A DNA stretch of 64,000 bases from Poriferisodalis sp965214215 (GCF_965214215.1 NZ_CBDCBD010000003.1:2480001-2544000); one strand, 5' to 3'; shown: positions 8,646 to 17,986, counted from the first letter of the stretch. Translations and numbers: made by a program. Notes: generated from the sequence alone by a model not told the origin.

Positions 8646-9788
8646 ATGCGGTATTACTCATGCGACTCGCATGTGGTCGAGGCGGCCGAGATCTACGCAG
8701 GACTGACCGACCGTTTCGGCGAGCGGGCGCCGTTCATCAGCAAGGACCACAATGACAAGCCCGGCACGTGGCTCGTGCTGCCGGGCGGCATTCGGCCGGT
8801 GCCGGTGGGGCGGCTGGGCATCGCGGGGGCCAGCCTGTCTGACCCGGCCACCCATAAGCGCATCGAGCAGGGCTACGACGGCTTCAATCCCGGTGTCATG
8901 GACCCCTCCGTCAGGCTCGACGAGCAGGCCCAGGACGGCATCGTCGGCGAAGTCATGTACCCGAGCCTGTCGATGTTCACCTTCGCCATCCCCGACGACG
9001 AAGTGCGCGACGCTGCGTTCCGCAATCACAACGACTGGGTGCTCGACTACTGCTCGGTGGACCGCGACCGGCTCATCGGCGTCGGATGCCTGCCCCTGCC
9101 CGACGTGGAACGATCTATCGCCGAGATCGATCGCTCCGCTGAGCTGGGCGTGCGCGGATTTGCCATCCCCGCACACATCGACCCGGCCAAGCCGTACTGC
9201 CATGCGGACTTCGACCCGTTCTGGGCACGGGCTCAGGAGTTCGGCGTGCCACTCACCATGCACATCTTCACTGGTTCCAGCCTCGAAGGCGGCATGCCCA
9301 CTCACTGGGGCACACCGGGCGGCCATCTCAAGGGCTACACGCTGGCGCATACCACCATCGCCAACACGATTATTGACCTCATCTGCGGTGGCGTCGTGGA
9401 ACGCTTCCCGGAACTGCGCTTCGTCTGTGCAGAGTACGAGACCGGCTGGGTGGGCCATTTCAAGCAGCGCCTCGACCATGCCGCGTACCGCACGCCGTGG
9501 GAAGTGTCCGACGAACTCAACATGAAGCCCTCGGAGTACTTCGATCGGAATTTCTGGGTCACCTTCGAAGACGATGTGGAAGGCATCGCGACGCGGCACT
9601 CAATCGGCGTCGGCAACCTGCTGTGGGGCAACGACTACCCGCACCACGATTCGATCTGGCCGAACTCGCAGCCGATCCTCGACGACATTCTCTCGGGGGT
9701 ACCCGACGACGAGAAGGAACAGATGGTCTGGAGCAACGTCGTGGAGCTCTACGACCTCGATCCCGACACTCTTCCCGCAGCTGCCTGA
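8646..9788 (+). CDS. Amidohydrolase-family metal-dependent hydrolase/decarboxylase
   Basis: A 380-residue TIM-barrel protein of the amidohydrolase-2 (ACMS-decarboxylase-like) family. The N-terminal metal motif is DSH at residues 7-9, a mid-protein histidine sits in IPAHIDP, a further one in PLTMHIFTG, and the late acidic residue lies in LLWGNDYPHHDSIWP. Family members hydrolyse or decarboxylate aromatic and 2-pyrone acids. A strong ribosome site (GGGGAGAG) precedes the ATG. The 234-base gap upstream holds an interrupted palindrome at 8559-8585 but no other gene. It converges with the hydrolase at 9794, the two stops lying only 5 bases apart. Confidence 0.85.
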   Translation: MRYYSCDSHVVEAAEIYAGLTDRFGERAPFISKDHNDKPGTWLVLPGGIRPVPVGRLGIAGASLSDPATHKRIEQGYDGFNPGVMDPSVRLDEQAQDGIVGEVMYPSLSMFTFAIPDDEVRDAAFRNHNDWVLDYCSVDRDRLIGVGCLPLPDVERSIAEIDRSAELGVRGFAIPAHIDPAKPYCHADFDPFWARAQEFGVPLTMHIFTGSSLEGGMPTHWGTPGGHLKGYTLAHTTIANTIIDLICGGVVERFPELRFVCAEYETGWVGHFKQRLDHAAYRTPWEVSDELNMKPSEYFDRNFWVTFEDDVEGIATRHSIGVGNLLWGNDYPHHDSIWPNSQPILDDILSGVPDDEKEQMVWSNVVELYDLDPDTLPAAA

Positions 9789-9793
9789 GACAT

Positions 9794-10645
9794 TTACGCC
9801 GCGGCGAGCGGCTCTAGGTGGGCGCGGATGGACTTGGCGACCAGTTCGCCGTTCTCCATCGGGCCGAAGTGGCTGAGGTCGGCGAATGCTTCGAGGCGAC
9901 CGTTGCCGAGCGATTCGGCTATGGGTTGGGCGACCTGCGGCGGAATTTCGTTCCACTGGGCGTAGGAATCGCCGCGAGCCACCACTGTCGGGCATGTCAC
10001 CGCTGCGAAATCGCCGTAGACGACGGGCACGCTGGCCTCGTAGATGCGTGCCTCGGTGTCGCCTGAGCACGACAGCCGCACGGCGTCGTCGCCCGAGGGA
10101 TACGTGCCGATCTCGACATATGCCCGCACGGCCTCGGGCTCGCAGCGCGAGAACGGAGGCTTCGACATGAATCGCTCATATGCCTCGTCGATGGTCGCGA
10201 AGCGAATTCGCCGCCGCCGTGATGCCACCACGAGCTCGTGCTCGGAGTCGGGCCTGGGAAATTCCTCGGGCACGAGCACCGGTTCGTAGAGATACAACCC
10301 CCGGTACGTCCCGGGCTGGCGCAACTCTGCGAGCAGCAGGCTGGCGGCGCCCAGGGAGTGGCCAACGGCCAGCATGGGCTCGCCGCCCAAGGCGTTCACC
10401 GCGGCCAGCACCTCGTCGGTGAATCGGGCTCGCTCAACCGACATGCCGTCATGGCGGGGGCGCGAGGCGCCGTGGCCCCTGAAATCGAGGCCCCAGCAGT
10501 GGAAGGTGTCGCTGAGGTGAGGCACCACCGTGGACCACATGCCGGCGTTGAGGCCATTCCCGTGCGTCATGAGCAGCGGCACGCCGTGCCCGCCGAGGTC
10601 GTGGAGTACGGCGTGCTCGCCGTCGGAGGTGGTCAGGCGTATCAT
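9794..10645 (-). CDS. Alpha/beta hydrolase
   Basis: A 283-residue alpha/beta-fold hydrolase. It has the oxyanion-hole segment MTHGNGLNAGMW (residues 26-37), the nucleophile elbow GHSLGA with Ser97, and a terminal histidine in LSHFGPMENGEL near residue 263. The lap region is short. It is closely patterned on the protein at 23161 (same HGNG/HATG loop, DFRGHG/DLRAHG and HFGPxE end), so the two are probable paralogues. Substrate unknown. The start at 10645 is 84 bases from the divergent hydrolase at 10730. Confidence 0.85.
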   Translation of the reverse strand: MIRLTTSDGEHAVLHDLGGHGVPLLMTHGNGLNAGMWSTVVPHLSDTFHCWGLDFRGHGASRPRHDGMSVERARFTDEVLAAVNALGGEPMLAVGHSLGAASLLLAELRQPGTYRGLYLYEPVLVPEEFPRPDSEHELVVASRRRRIRFATIDEAYERFMSKPPFSRCEPEAVRAYVEIGTYPSGDDAVRLSCSGDTEARIYEASVPVVYGDFAAVTCPTVVARGDSYAQWNEIPPQVAQPIAESLGNGRLEAFADLSHFGPMENGELVAKSIRAHLEPLAAA

Positions 10646-10729
10646 CGCCGAGGCAGGTTAGTGCAGAGCGGTGCCGTGCTCGGGAGTTTCCCAAGGACCG
10701 GATCGAGCTGTTGCGGGCAGAATGGCGCC

Positions 10730-11452
10730 ATGGCGAACTTCACACGAGACTCAGTGGACATTCATTACGACGACTACGGCTCCGGCTTCCCGCTGTTGCT
10801 GATCGCACCGGGAGGGATGCGTTCGGCGGCGTCGTTCTGGGAATCGACGCCGTGGAATCCGATCACTCAGCTCTCAGACCGGTACCGAGTCATTGCGATG
10901 GACCAGCGCAACGCCGGCCGCTCGACCGCCCCGATCTCGGGCACCGATGGATGGGCAACCTACACAGCAGACCAGCTCGCGCTGATGGATCATCTTGGAT
11001 GCGAGCAGTTCCACGTAGCAGGCATGTGCATCGGCGGCCCCTACATCATGGGGCTGATACAGGCAGCGCCCGAACGGGTTGCAAGCGCAACGCTGTTCCA
11101 GACGATCGGACTCGACGAGAACCGTCACGCCTTCTACGACATGTTCGACGACTGGGCGATTGCCATCCGCGACGATCATCGCGAGGTCGACGACGCCGCT
11201 TGGAACCAATTCCGCTCGAACATGTACGACGGCGACAACTTCCTGTTCAACGTGGACCGCGACTTCGTCGCAACGGTCCAAACGCCGCTCTTGGTGCTGC
11301 TCGGCGGCGATCTGTATCACCCGGAGTCGTCATCGCGGATCGTCCACGAGACGGCACCGAACTCGACGCTGATCGAAGATTGGATGGAAGGCGACGCCCG
11401 CGGTGCCGCGATGGATCAATTCGCTGCGTTCCTCGCTGAGCACACCCCCTAA
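10730..11452 (+). CDS. Alpha/beta hydrolase with a cysteine at the nucleophile elbow
   Basis: A 240-residue alpha/beta-fold protein starting at ATG 10730; the open frame upstream is shadow sequence of the divergent gene. It has the PLLLIAPGG oxyanion loop, the AMDQRNAGRS strand-helix segment and a nucleophile elbow reading AGMCIGG, with Cys100 where serine is usual. A cap-less short C-terminus lacks an obvious late histidine of the SH-x-GP type. Cysteine nucleophiles are known in dienelactone hydrolases and some haloperoxidase-like relatives. It may be a hydrolase of an activated lactone or ester, or a non-catalytic relative. Confidence 0.75.
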   Translation: MANFTRDSVDIHYDDYGSGFPLLLIAPGGMRSAASFWESTPWNPITQLSDRYRVIAMDQRNAGRSTAPISGTDGWATYTADQLALMDHLGCEQFHVAGMCIGGPYIMGLIQAAPERVASATLFQTIGLDENRHAFYDMFDDWAIAIRDDHREVDDAAWNQFRSNMYDGDNFLFNVDRDFVATVQTPLLVLLGGDLYHPESSSRIVHETAPNSTLIEDWMEGDARGAAMDQFAAFLAEHTP

Positions 11453-11516
11453 CGGTCCGTGGGGCGGGGCGGACACTGTCGCCTCCGATTCGGTCGCGCT
11501 GCGTTAGCTTGCGCGC

Positions 11517-12347
11517 ATGACGAGCGAATCAAGCACTTCCGCCAGACTTACCGGTTCGGCCCACCGACTGGACGGCAAGGTGGCTGTGGTCACCGGAGCG
11601 AGCCGAGGGATTGGTGAAGCCAGCGCGCGAGCGCTGGATGACGCGGGTGCCCAGGTAGTGCTGACGGGTCGGACGACCTCTGACCTTTACCGTGTCGCGG
11701 CCGAGATGTCTCATGACCCCGTCGTATTGACGGCCGATCTTGCCCCGGCAGGTGCCGGTACCGACTTGGCCCGGCGCATCCTGGGCGAGGTCGATGGCGT
11801 GGATGTCTTGGTGAACAACGCCGGCATTCCCATGAGGCGCACGCCGGTTCAGCTCACTGAGGCCGACTTCGACCTGGTGTTCTCGATCAATGTGAGGTCA
11901 CTGGTGATGCTCAGCATCGGCTTGGCCCCGTCCATGATCGCCCGTGGTGGCGGCTCGGTCATCAACATCAGTTCGGTGGCTGGCGTGCACGGTCCGCTTG
12001 GCCGCGTCGCTTACGCCGGCACCAAAGGTGCCGTCGATGCCATGACGCGTTCGCTCGCGGCGGACTGGGGACCTGACGGGATCCGGGTGAATTCGATCGC
12101 ACCGGGTCTGATCGCGACGGCCATCTGGGAAGAAGCCCGCAATAGCGTGCCCGGCCTCGTCGACGATCTCGCTGGCCAGATAGCGCTCAAGCGCTGGGGC
12201 TTCGGCGACGACATCGCCGATGTTGTGCTGTTCTTCGCATCAGACGCGTCCCGCTACGTGACTGGCGAGACGCTCGTGGTGGACGGCGGCATGGCACGCG
12301 TGTCGGCTTCCAACGCACCGCCGGCACTGCCCGAACTCCAGGACTGA
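11517..12347 (+). CDS. Short-chain dehydrogenase/reductase
   Basis: A 276-residue classical SDR. The NAD(P)-binding TGASRGIG lies at 26-33, NNAG at 100-103, the catalytic serine at 152/153 and the YxxxK pair at Tyr166/Lys170. The C-terminal DASRYVTGETLVVDGGM is typical of FabG/gluconate-5-dehydrogenase-like enzymes. A ~20-residue Ser/Thr-rich tail precedes the fold. The oxidised substrate cannot be predicted. It ends 17 bases before a strong hairpin that separates it from the convergent betaine-binding protein gene. Confidence 0.85.
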   Translation: MTSESSTSARLTGSAHRLDGKVAVVTGASRGIGEASARALDDAGAQVVLTGRTTSDLYRVAAEMSHDPVVLTADLAPAGAGTDLARRILGEVDGVDVLVNNAGIPMRRTPVQLTEADFDLVFSINVRSLVMLSIGLAPSMIARGGGSVINISSVAGVHGPLGRVAYAGTKGAVDAMTRSLAADWGPDGIRVNSIAPGLIATAIWEEARNSVPGLVDDLAGQIALKRWGFGDDIADVVLFFASDASRYVTGETLVVDGGMARVSASNAPPALPELQD

Positions 12348-12363
12348 GAGACGCTGTGACGCG

Positions 12364-12397
12364 CAGAGGGTGCCGGACCCAAGCCCGGCACCCTCTG
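12364..12397. terminator. Perfect 13-bp hairpin, probable bidirectional terminator
   Basis: CAGAGGGTGCCGG at 12364-12376 pairs perfectly with CCGGCACCCTCTG at 12385-12397 around an 8-base loop. It lies between two convergent stop codons (SDR at 12347, binding protein at 12451) and is followed on the plus strand by TTGATTG. Position and symmetry suit termination from both sides. Confidence 0.75.
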
Positions 12398-12450
12398 TTG
12401 ATTGCTGCTTGCGCCGCTAGCCCGTAGGGGCAGCGGGTATGCGCAAGTGC

Positions 12451-13746
12451 TTACGCAGCTGCGCGAGCGGCATCGAGCCAGGCGTCGACCGTCCCACGGT
12501 TGTTGGCGATCCACTGGATGGCAATGTCTCGTGGCGGCGTGCCACCGTCCTGGTCGACGTTGGCCAGCGCGACGTCAATGACGGACAGCGTGACGGCTTC
12601 GAACAGTGCCCTGGCAGACGGATTGGCATCGAGGAAGTTGTTGTTGGCGGTCACCTGAATGTCGGCAGCGATCCAGCCGAGCTGGCACAGGCCGTCGGCG
12701 GATGTAGCAGCGGACGGGCAGGCATCCTCACCGATCCTCGCATTGACCGGATTGCCATCGGCGCCGAGCTGACTCCATGCGTCGCCGCCCTCGACACCCA
12801 ACGGGTTCGAGTCGTCGATCACGCTCTCGACGCCCATCCAGTACACGTTGTCGCCGGGGCGCAGCTGCGTCAGATACGACGTCGGTGTCCACGTGTACAT
12901 CACCATCGCCTTGCCGTCGTCGGCATTGTCGACTGCCTGAGCGAACATCGCGTCGTAGCCGGCCTTGACCTGCTGGATGTTGTCCCAGCCGCTGAACAAG
13001 ATCTGGCTCTCGATGATGTCGTCACAGGTCCAGTCTTCGGGACAACCGAAGATGTCGGCGATGCCGTTGCCGGGAACAGCGTCGACCTCGTCGAACGCGG
13101 CGATCGCGTCGGGGTTGCGGTTGAGTTCATCCATGGTGTAGACGCCGTGCTCGTCGGCGAAGGCCTTCGTCACCAGGAAACCTTGGAGTCCGCCGGCGAC
13201 CATCTCCTGGCCAACGATGGACACGTGCTCCTCCACAAGCGAGCCGTCGGGGAGTTCGTTCTTCAGCCACGAGAGGTGGCCTGGGTACCAGCTGTTGGGC
13301 CAGTAATCCATCTCGCCCAAGGCCATTGCTGTGTAGCCGTTGCTCGGGCCGAGCTCGATCGCGGCGGGGTCGGAAACGTCGTAGCCGAGTTCCTCGAGCA
13401 TCAGCTTGTAGAGCTCCGCTTGGAAGTAACCGCTCGACCAGTTCGCCCGGCCAGCCAAGACGCTCACGCCCTCGCCGGGCGTCATCGACATGTCGTCGTC
13501 CATGTCGTCGTCCATGTCGTCGTCCATGTGGTCGTCGTCCATGTCGTCGTCCATGTGGTCGTCGTCCATGTCGTCGTCCATGTGGTCGTCGTCCATGTCG
13601 TCGTCGGCTGCGGCCGGTGCCTCGGTTGCCTGAGTGGCAGTCTCGTCGCCGTCGCCATCCGCGTCGTCGTCGCTGCCGCACGCAGCGGCGAACAAGGCAA
13701 ACGCCGCTAGCAAGAGCAGCAACTTCGACATTCGTTTCATAAGCAT
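12451..13746 (-). CDS. proX: Glycine betaine/proline-type ABC transporter binding lipoprotein
   Basis: A 431-residue substrate-binding protein of the OpuAC/ProX family. A lysine-poor signal peptide ends in AAAC with Cys23 as the lipidation site, then an acidic linker. Residues ~47-88 are built of DDDHM and DDDM units with a 9-residue (27-base) period repeated about three times. The binding fold follows, with aromatic residues in RANWSSGYF, NSWYPGHL and YTWTPTSYL that fit a quaternary-amine cage. A GGGAGGA ribosome site lies 8 bases before ATG 13746, favouring that start over the ATG at 13740. It is third in the importer unit, 200 bases after the permease gene. Confidence 0.88.
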   Translation of the reverse strand: MLMKRMSKLLLLLAAFALFAAACGSDDDADGDGDETATQATEAPAAADDDMDDDHMDDDMDDDHMDDDMDDDHMDDDMDDDMDDDMSMTPGEGVSVLAGRANWSSGYFQAELYKLMLEELGYDVSDPAAIELGPSNGYTAMALGEMDYWPNSWYPGHLSWLKNELPDGSLVEEHVSIVGQEMVAGGLQGFLVTKAFADEHGVYTMDELNRNPDAIAAFDEVDAVPGNGIADIFGCPEDWTCDDIIESQILFSGWDNIQQVKAGYDAMFAQAVDNADDGKAMVMYTWTPTSYLTQLRPGDNVYWMGVESVIDDSNPLGVEGGDAWSQLGADGNPVNARIGEDACPSAATSADGLCQLGWIAADIQVTANNNFLDANPSARALFEAVTLSVIDVALANVDQDGGTPPRDIAIQWIANNRGTVDAWLDAARAAA

Positions 13747-13946
13747 TGCGGAGATCCTCCCTGATCTACGTCAGATTGCGTCACGCGGCGCACCGTTTTG
13801 TGACCACGCTCGTGTGGCGCCGATCGCCCGGCTCGACGAGGGCTCCCTGGATGGGAGCGTAGTCCGGCGCCTCGCGTGCCCTAAACCCTAGCTCGGCCGC
13901 GCATAGGTGCTTGGTGGGCAGTGCGCGCTCGCTGACTCGCCGCACC

Positions 13947-16601
13947 TCACGGCGTGTTTGCCGGGATGTCGCCGTACACCTTGTTCCGCTCGAACTCCGC
14001 GAGGGTGCCACGGCTCGAGGCGAAAATTGTTGCGCCCGCGGCCGCCGCGATTACTGCGCCCACGCCCGACACGAAATTCACCTCTGCCACGCGGGCAATC
14101 GACGCAATCCAGCCAGCAGACGCGAGGGCTATGGCGAGGCCCACGCTTCCTGCGATGGTGCTCCAGCGATAGCGCAGGCGCTCGTCGATGCCGAACACCC
14201 CAATTCCGGGGAGCACCAAGCCCAATACCGCCAAGCCCGCTAGCAGCGTCCAGATTCCTAGACGTGAGCCATCGCTTTGGTAGCCGTTGAAGATCACGTC
14301 GCCCTTGCGCTGGGCCTCCGACCGCTTCGTAGTGAACTCGTTGCTCGCAGCGCTCTCGGCCTGTTTGGCGACGATCTCGGCATTGCGCAGCTCCTCTGCG
14401 CGTGCGAGGTTTCCGGCGGCCTCCTCTGCCGTTGCAGCAGCGGCGAGTTCGTTCGACTCGCGGGCCTGGGCGCGTGCCTCCTCCTCGAGGGCGTCGAGTT
14501 CGGCCTGAAGCTCGGGACCGATGACTGAGCCCTCCCTGGTGTCGTAGCTCCAGCCCGAGTACACCCCGATCACCAGCAGCAGCACGGCAAAGGCGCAGCC
14601 GGCCAACCTGCCCCAGCCGACGCGGGCCGACAACGGACGCCGCGCCGTCATGGGAGCATTCCAGAGCCAGGAGATCGCGCTCGCGACCGCGACCAGCCCG
14701 GCCCCCACGGCGACCCACACCCCGATGCCCGTTGCGTGAACTGCCACGGCGCTCGGTGGGTTGGTGAGCAGGAACGCCAGCGACAGGCCCAGTGAACCCG
14801 AGGCGAACATCACCGCTCCGTGTGGGCCGAACCACGGCGGCGCCATGCCCGGTCTCAAGAGCATCATGGCCGCCGACGTCAGCAGGGACATGGCAAGTGC
14901 AGCCATGAAGATGCCGTACCACGAGCCGCCTGACGGCGATACGCCGTTGAAGCTGTTGGACAGCAATTGGGTCTCGCCGGTACAGGCCAATTCCGAGGTG
15001 CTTCCACTGGTGCCGCTGGGGTCGAGTTGGGCGGCGTCCACCCACTCGCCGGCGCACTGCTCGGTGCGCAGGTCGGCGTCGTCGAATCGGGCCCACGCCG
15101 AGACTCGGCCGGCGTCCACGCTCCACGGCAACAGCAGCGCGACCAGCATCACCAGCGCTGCTGCGCCTGCAACGATGACCGAAGTCCGCTCACGGCCCGA
15201 TGCCGGGACGAAATCTTCATCGGGTGGCTCGGGCTCCTCGGCGAGTCTGGACGCCTTCTCGGTGGCGGCAGACTGAGCCACCTCCAGCAGCTTTTCCGGT
15301 GTGCGGCGATTGGACCAGGCCGTGACGATGCGTGACATCAGATTGCGGCTGTCGGCGTCGGTCTGGCTAATCCGATCAAGCACCACAGCCACCAAGAAGA
15401 AGGCCAAGCCGCCTGAAACGCCCAGGGCGATGTCCTGGTTCTGGATGCCCTGGTACAGCAGCCGGCCCAAGCCTCCTGCGCCCATGATGGCGGCGATGCC
15501 CAGCATGGAGATCGACAACAGCAGCGTTTGGTTCAGGCCGGTCATGATCGCCGGACGAGCCAGCGGCAACTGCACGTCGAAGAGCACTCGGCGCTCCGGA
15601 GCGCCATAGGCGCGGGCAGCCTCCACCACATCTTCAGGCACTTGTCGGATGCCGAGATTGGTGAGCCGGATCAGCGGCGGCAAGGCGAAGGTCATCGTGA
15701 CCATGGTCGCTGACACAAAGCCGATCCCGAAGAAGTAGATGAACGGCAGCATGTACACGAACGAGTGCACCACTTGCATGGCGTCCAAGACCGGTCTGAC
15801 CACAGTCCACGCACCGTCGACACGACCGCACAGAACGCCGACCGGGATGCCCACAATCACGCACAGGAGCACCGCGACCGCGATGAACCCGAGGGTGCGT
15901 GCTGTCTCCACCCAGTACTCGGCGCCCAGCAGGCCGCAGCCGATCAGCGCCACTGCTGACATCGCGCCCACCGCGAAGCCCCGAACCAGCCAGCCGATGA
16001 CGAACACCATCAGGCACACGGTCACCCACGACATCTGCACGAGCCATTGGTCGACGATCAGGTCGAGAAGTCTGGAGAAGGGCCATTTGATGACCTGGAG
16101 CGTCGCGTCGAGGTTGTTCTCCACCCAGCGCACCGTCTGCTCGCCCCAGTCGCCGACAGGGATCGTCCATTGGTCGAGCACCGTGTTCTGGCGCACCTGC
16201 GACGTGAGGCCCGAGCTGCATTCCAGCAACTCGCCTTCCTCGTCGATGATGGCGTTGACGCATTCGAGCGGCTCGCCCTCCTGGGCGAACTTGCGCCTGC
16301 CCGACGCAATGAGCTCATTGGGACGGGTCCGGTACCACAGCACCGCAAGCAAACTCACGAGCCCACCGCTCGCGACGCTCCATCGTCGGCTTCGTATGCC
16401 GCCGATCAGCATGAGCGCCGGGATCGCGAACACCGCGATCAGCACCAGCCACTCGATTGCCACCTGGAACCAGTCGATGACTACATCACCGGCCTCGGGG
16501 CTCGTGACCGTGTCGATGAAGCGATCGATGAAGTGCCCCTGCTGCTGCGCGCCGTCGGCCTGCGCCAGTGCTCCGACCACGGCTGTCGATATCGCGCTCA
16601 C
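13947..16601 (-). CDS. proW: Betaine/proline ABC permease with a large C-terminal membrane extension
   Basis: An 884-residue protein; ordinary ProW permeases are 280-400. The permease domain spans roughly residues 190-410, with the EAA loop (VVEAARAYGAPERRVLFDV, 325-343) and GAGGLGRLLYQGIQ at 374-388. N-terminal residues 1-185 contain two hydrophobic segments and a Cys-containing loop. After a charged linker (411-470) comes a second membrane region: helices near 475-492, 562-583, 598-613, 624-647 and 667-683, an Ala/Glu-rich coiled coil at 695-768, and three more helices. This half resembles no permease I know. The start overlaps the ATPase stop as ATGA. Confidence 0.85.
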   Translation of the reverse strand: MSAISTAVVGALAQADGAQQQGHFIDRFIDTVTSPEAGDVVIDWFQVAIEWLVLIAVFAIPALMLIGGIRSRRWSVASGGLVSLLAVLWYRTRPNELIASGRRKFAQEGEPLECVNAIIDEEGELLECSSGLTSQVRQNTVLDQWTIPVGDWGEQTVRWVENNLDATLQVIKWPFSRLLDLIVDQWLVQMSWVTVCLMVFVIGWLVRGFAVGAMSAVALIGCGLLGAEYWVETARTLGFIAVAVLLCVIVGIPVGVLCGRVDGAWTVVRPVLDAMQVVHSFVYMLPFIYFFGIGFVSATMVTMTFALPPLIRLTNLGIRQVPEDVVEAARAYGAPERRVLFDVQLPLARPAIMTGLNQTLLLSISMLGIAAIMGAGGLGRLLYQGIQNQDIALGVSGGLAFFLVAVVLDRISQTDADSRNLMSRIVTAWSNRRTPEKLLEVAQSAATEKASRLAEEPEPPDEDFVPASGRERTSVIVAGAAALVMLVALLLPWSVDAGRVSAWARFDDADLRTEQCAGEWVDAAQLDPSGTSGSTSELACTGETQLLSNSFNGVSPSGGSWYGIFMAALAMSLLTSAAMMLLRPGMAPPWFGPHGAVMFASGSLGLSLAFLLTNPPSAVAVHATGIGVWVAVGAGLVAVASAISWLWNAPMTARRPLSARVGWGRLAGCAFAVLLLVIGVYSGWSYDTREGSVIGPELQAELDALEEEARAQARESNELAAAATAEEAAGNLARAEELRNAEIVAKQAESAASNEFTTKRSEAQRKGDVIFNGYQSDGSRLGIWTLLAGLAVLGLVLPGIGVFGIDERLRYRWSTIAGSVGLAIALASAGWIASIARVAEVNFVSGVGAVIAAAAGATIFASSRGTLAEFERNKVYGDIPANTP

Positions 16602-17842
16602 ATGAACACCTCCCGCTCGAAGTCCTCTATGAGCTGCTCGACGCGACCCATCTCTTCCATGATGAGGCGGGGATCGAGGTTGCCGATCAGCTTGCCGTCG
16701 TTGTCCACCACGGCGATGGACAGACCGCGTCCTGCGGCCGCGTACAGCTCATTGAGCGTGGAATCGGGGCTGCACTTGTCGAAATCGGATCTCAACGCCT
16801 TCGAAAGGTCGTTGCTGCCCATGCTGCGGGCACGGAGTCCATCGGCCGCCGTCAGCAATGACACCGGCCGACCGTCGGCGTCACAGCAGAACCGGCCCGC
16901 TATGTCTTGGCACAGCGTGAGTGCGTCGCTGAGCGACATGTCTGGCGGAATGGGGCGCGGCTCGGACATCACCTCATGTGCTTGGATGACACGCCCCTGA
17001 TCGACGTCTTGGATGAACTCGGCCACGTAGCCGGTTGCGGGCTCGGTGAGGATCTCCTCGGGGGATCCGATCTGCACGACGGCGCCGTCTTTCATGATGC
17101 AGACCCGGTCGCCGATGCGAAGCGCTTCGTTGAGGTCGTGCGTGATGAACAGGATGGTCTTGTGGACGCGGGACTGAATGTCCATCATCTCGTCCTGCAT
17201 TTGGCGCCGGATCAGCGGGTCCAGCGCCGAAAAGGCCTCGTCCATCAACAAGATGTCTGGATCTGAAGCGAGCGCTCGGGCGAGGCCGACCCGCTGCTGC
17301 ATGCCACCGGAGAGCTGGGCGGGTCGGTGCTCGGCAAAGGCAGCCAGACCGACCAGAGCCAATGCCTGCAACGACGCCTGGTTCCGCTCGTCGCGGCCCA
17401 TCCCTTGCACCTTGAGTCCATAGCCGACGTTGTCGATCACGCTGCGGTGGGGGAACAGGGCGAAGTGCTGGAAGACCATGCCCATCTTTTCTCGCCGAAA
17501 TTGCTGAAGATCGGTGCCTTCCAGCTTCTGGACGTCGGTGCCGTCCACCAGCACCTCGCCGTGAGTGACGTCGTAGAGCTTGTTGACCATCCGGATGGCT
17601 GTCGACTTGCCGGAACCTGACAGTCCCATCACGACGAAGATCTCGCCGCGGTTGACGGAGAAATTCACGTCGGTGAGACCGACAACGTGGCCCGACAGCC
17701 GCTGCACGTCGTTCTTGGGCACGCCGGAACGAGCCAATTCGAACGCGCGGCCTCGCGGCTGCGGCCCGAAGATCTTGTACACGTCGTTCAGCCGGATGAT
17801 CTCGTCGCCGCCGCCGGCGCCGTTGGCTGCGTCGTCGCTCAT
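16598..17842 (-). CDS. proV: Betaine/proline ABC transporter ATPase with tandem CBS domains
   Basis: A 414-residue ATPase of the ProV/OpuAA family. An N-terminal IIRLNDVYKIFG segment precedes Walker A GLSGSGKST (73-81), a Q-loop at MGMVFQHFALFPH, the signature LSGGMQQR, Walker B ILLMDEAFSALD and the switch histidine in FITHD. The C-terminal ~120 residues carry two CBS motifs, which in OpuA-type importers sense ionic strength. The usual KAFELxxxG motif of the family is present as RAFELARSG (32-40). First gene of a proV-proW-proX unit, diverging from the iron-sulfur protein at 17987. It indicates osmolyte or methylated-amine uptake. Confidence 0.92.
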   Translation of the reverse strand: MSDDAANGAGGGDEIIRLNDVYKIFGPQPRGRAFELARSGVPKNDVQRLSGHVVGLTDVNFSVNRGEIFVVMGLSGSGKSTAIRMVNKLYDVTHGEVLVDGTDVQKLEGTDLQQFRREKMGMVFQHFALFPHRSVIDNVGYGLKVQGMGRDERNQASLQALALVGLAAFAEHRPAQLSGGMQQRVGLARALASDPDILLMDEAFSALDPLIRRQMQDEMMDIQSRVHKTILFITHDLNEALRIGDRVCIMKDGAVVQIGSPEEILTEPATGYVAEFIQDVDQGRVIQAHEVMSEPRPIPPDMSLSDALTLCQDIAGRFCCDADGRPVSLLTAADGLRARSMGSNDLSKALRSDFDKCSPDSTLNELYAAAGRGLSIAVVDNDGKLIGNLDPRLIMEEMGRVEQLIEDFEREVFM

Positions 17843-17986
17843 GAATGCCCCCCGGACTCGTCCGGTGCCACGTTAGGCGCGCGGCTTGGGCGGGCCGGGA
17901 ACCCGCGCGCGGCTGACCGATCAAGGATGCTCCCCAAGCGGTCCCGCCGCTGGGTGTCTCGATTCGGTGGGGACCTGTGAGAATGT

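Noticed and set aside
13490..13600. Direct repeats that could be taken for a CRISPR array
   Set aside because: They are contiguous 27-base coding repeats with no variable spacers and no cas genes nearby.
12439..13710. 423-codon plus-strand ORF with Val/His repeats (VVVHVVVHVVV)
   Set aside because: It is the reverse of the Asp/His/Met repeat in the binding lipoprotein; the repeat arises from the coding strand, which has signal peptide and family motifs.
13888..15126. 412-codon minus-strand ORF inside the permease gene
   Set aside because: Arg/Gly-rich out-of-frame shadow; the permease frame has membrane helices and the EAA motif.
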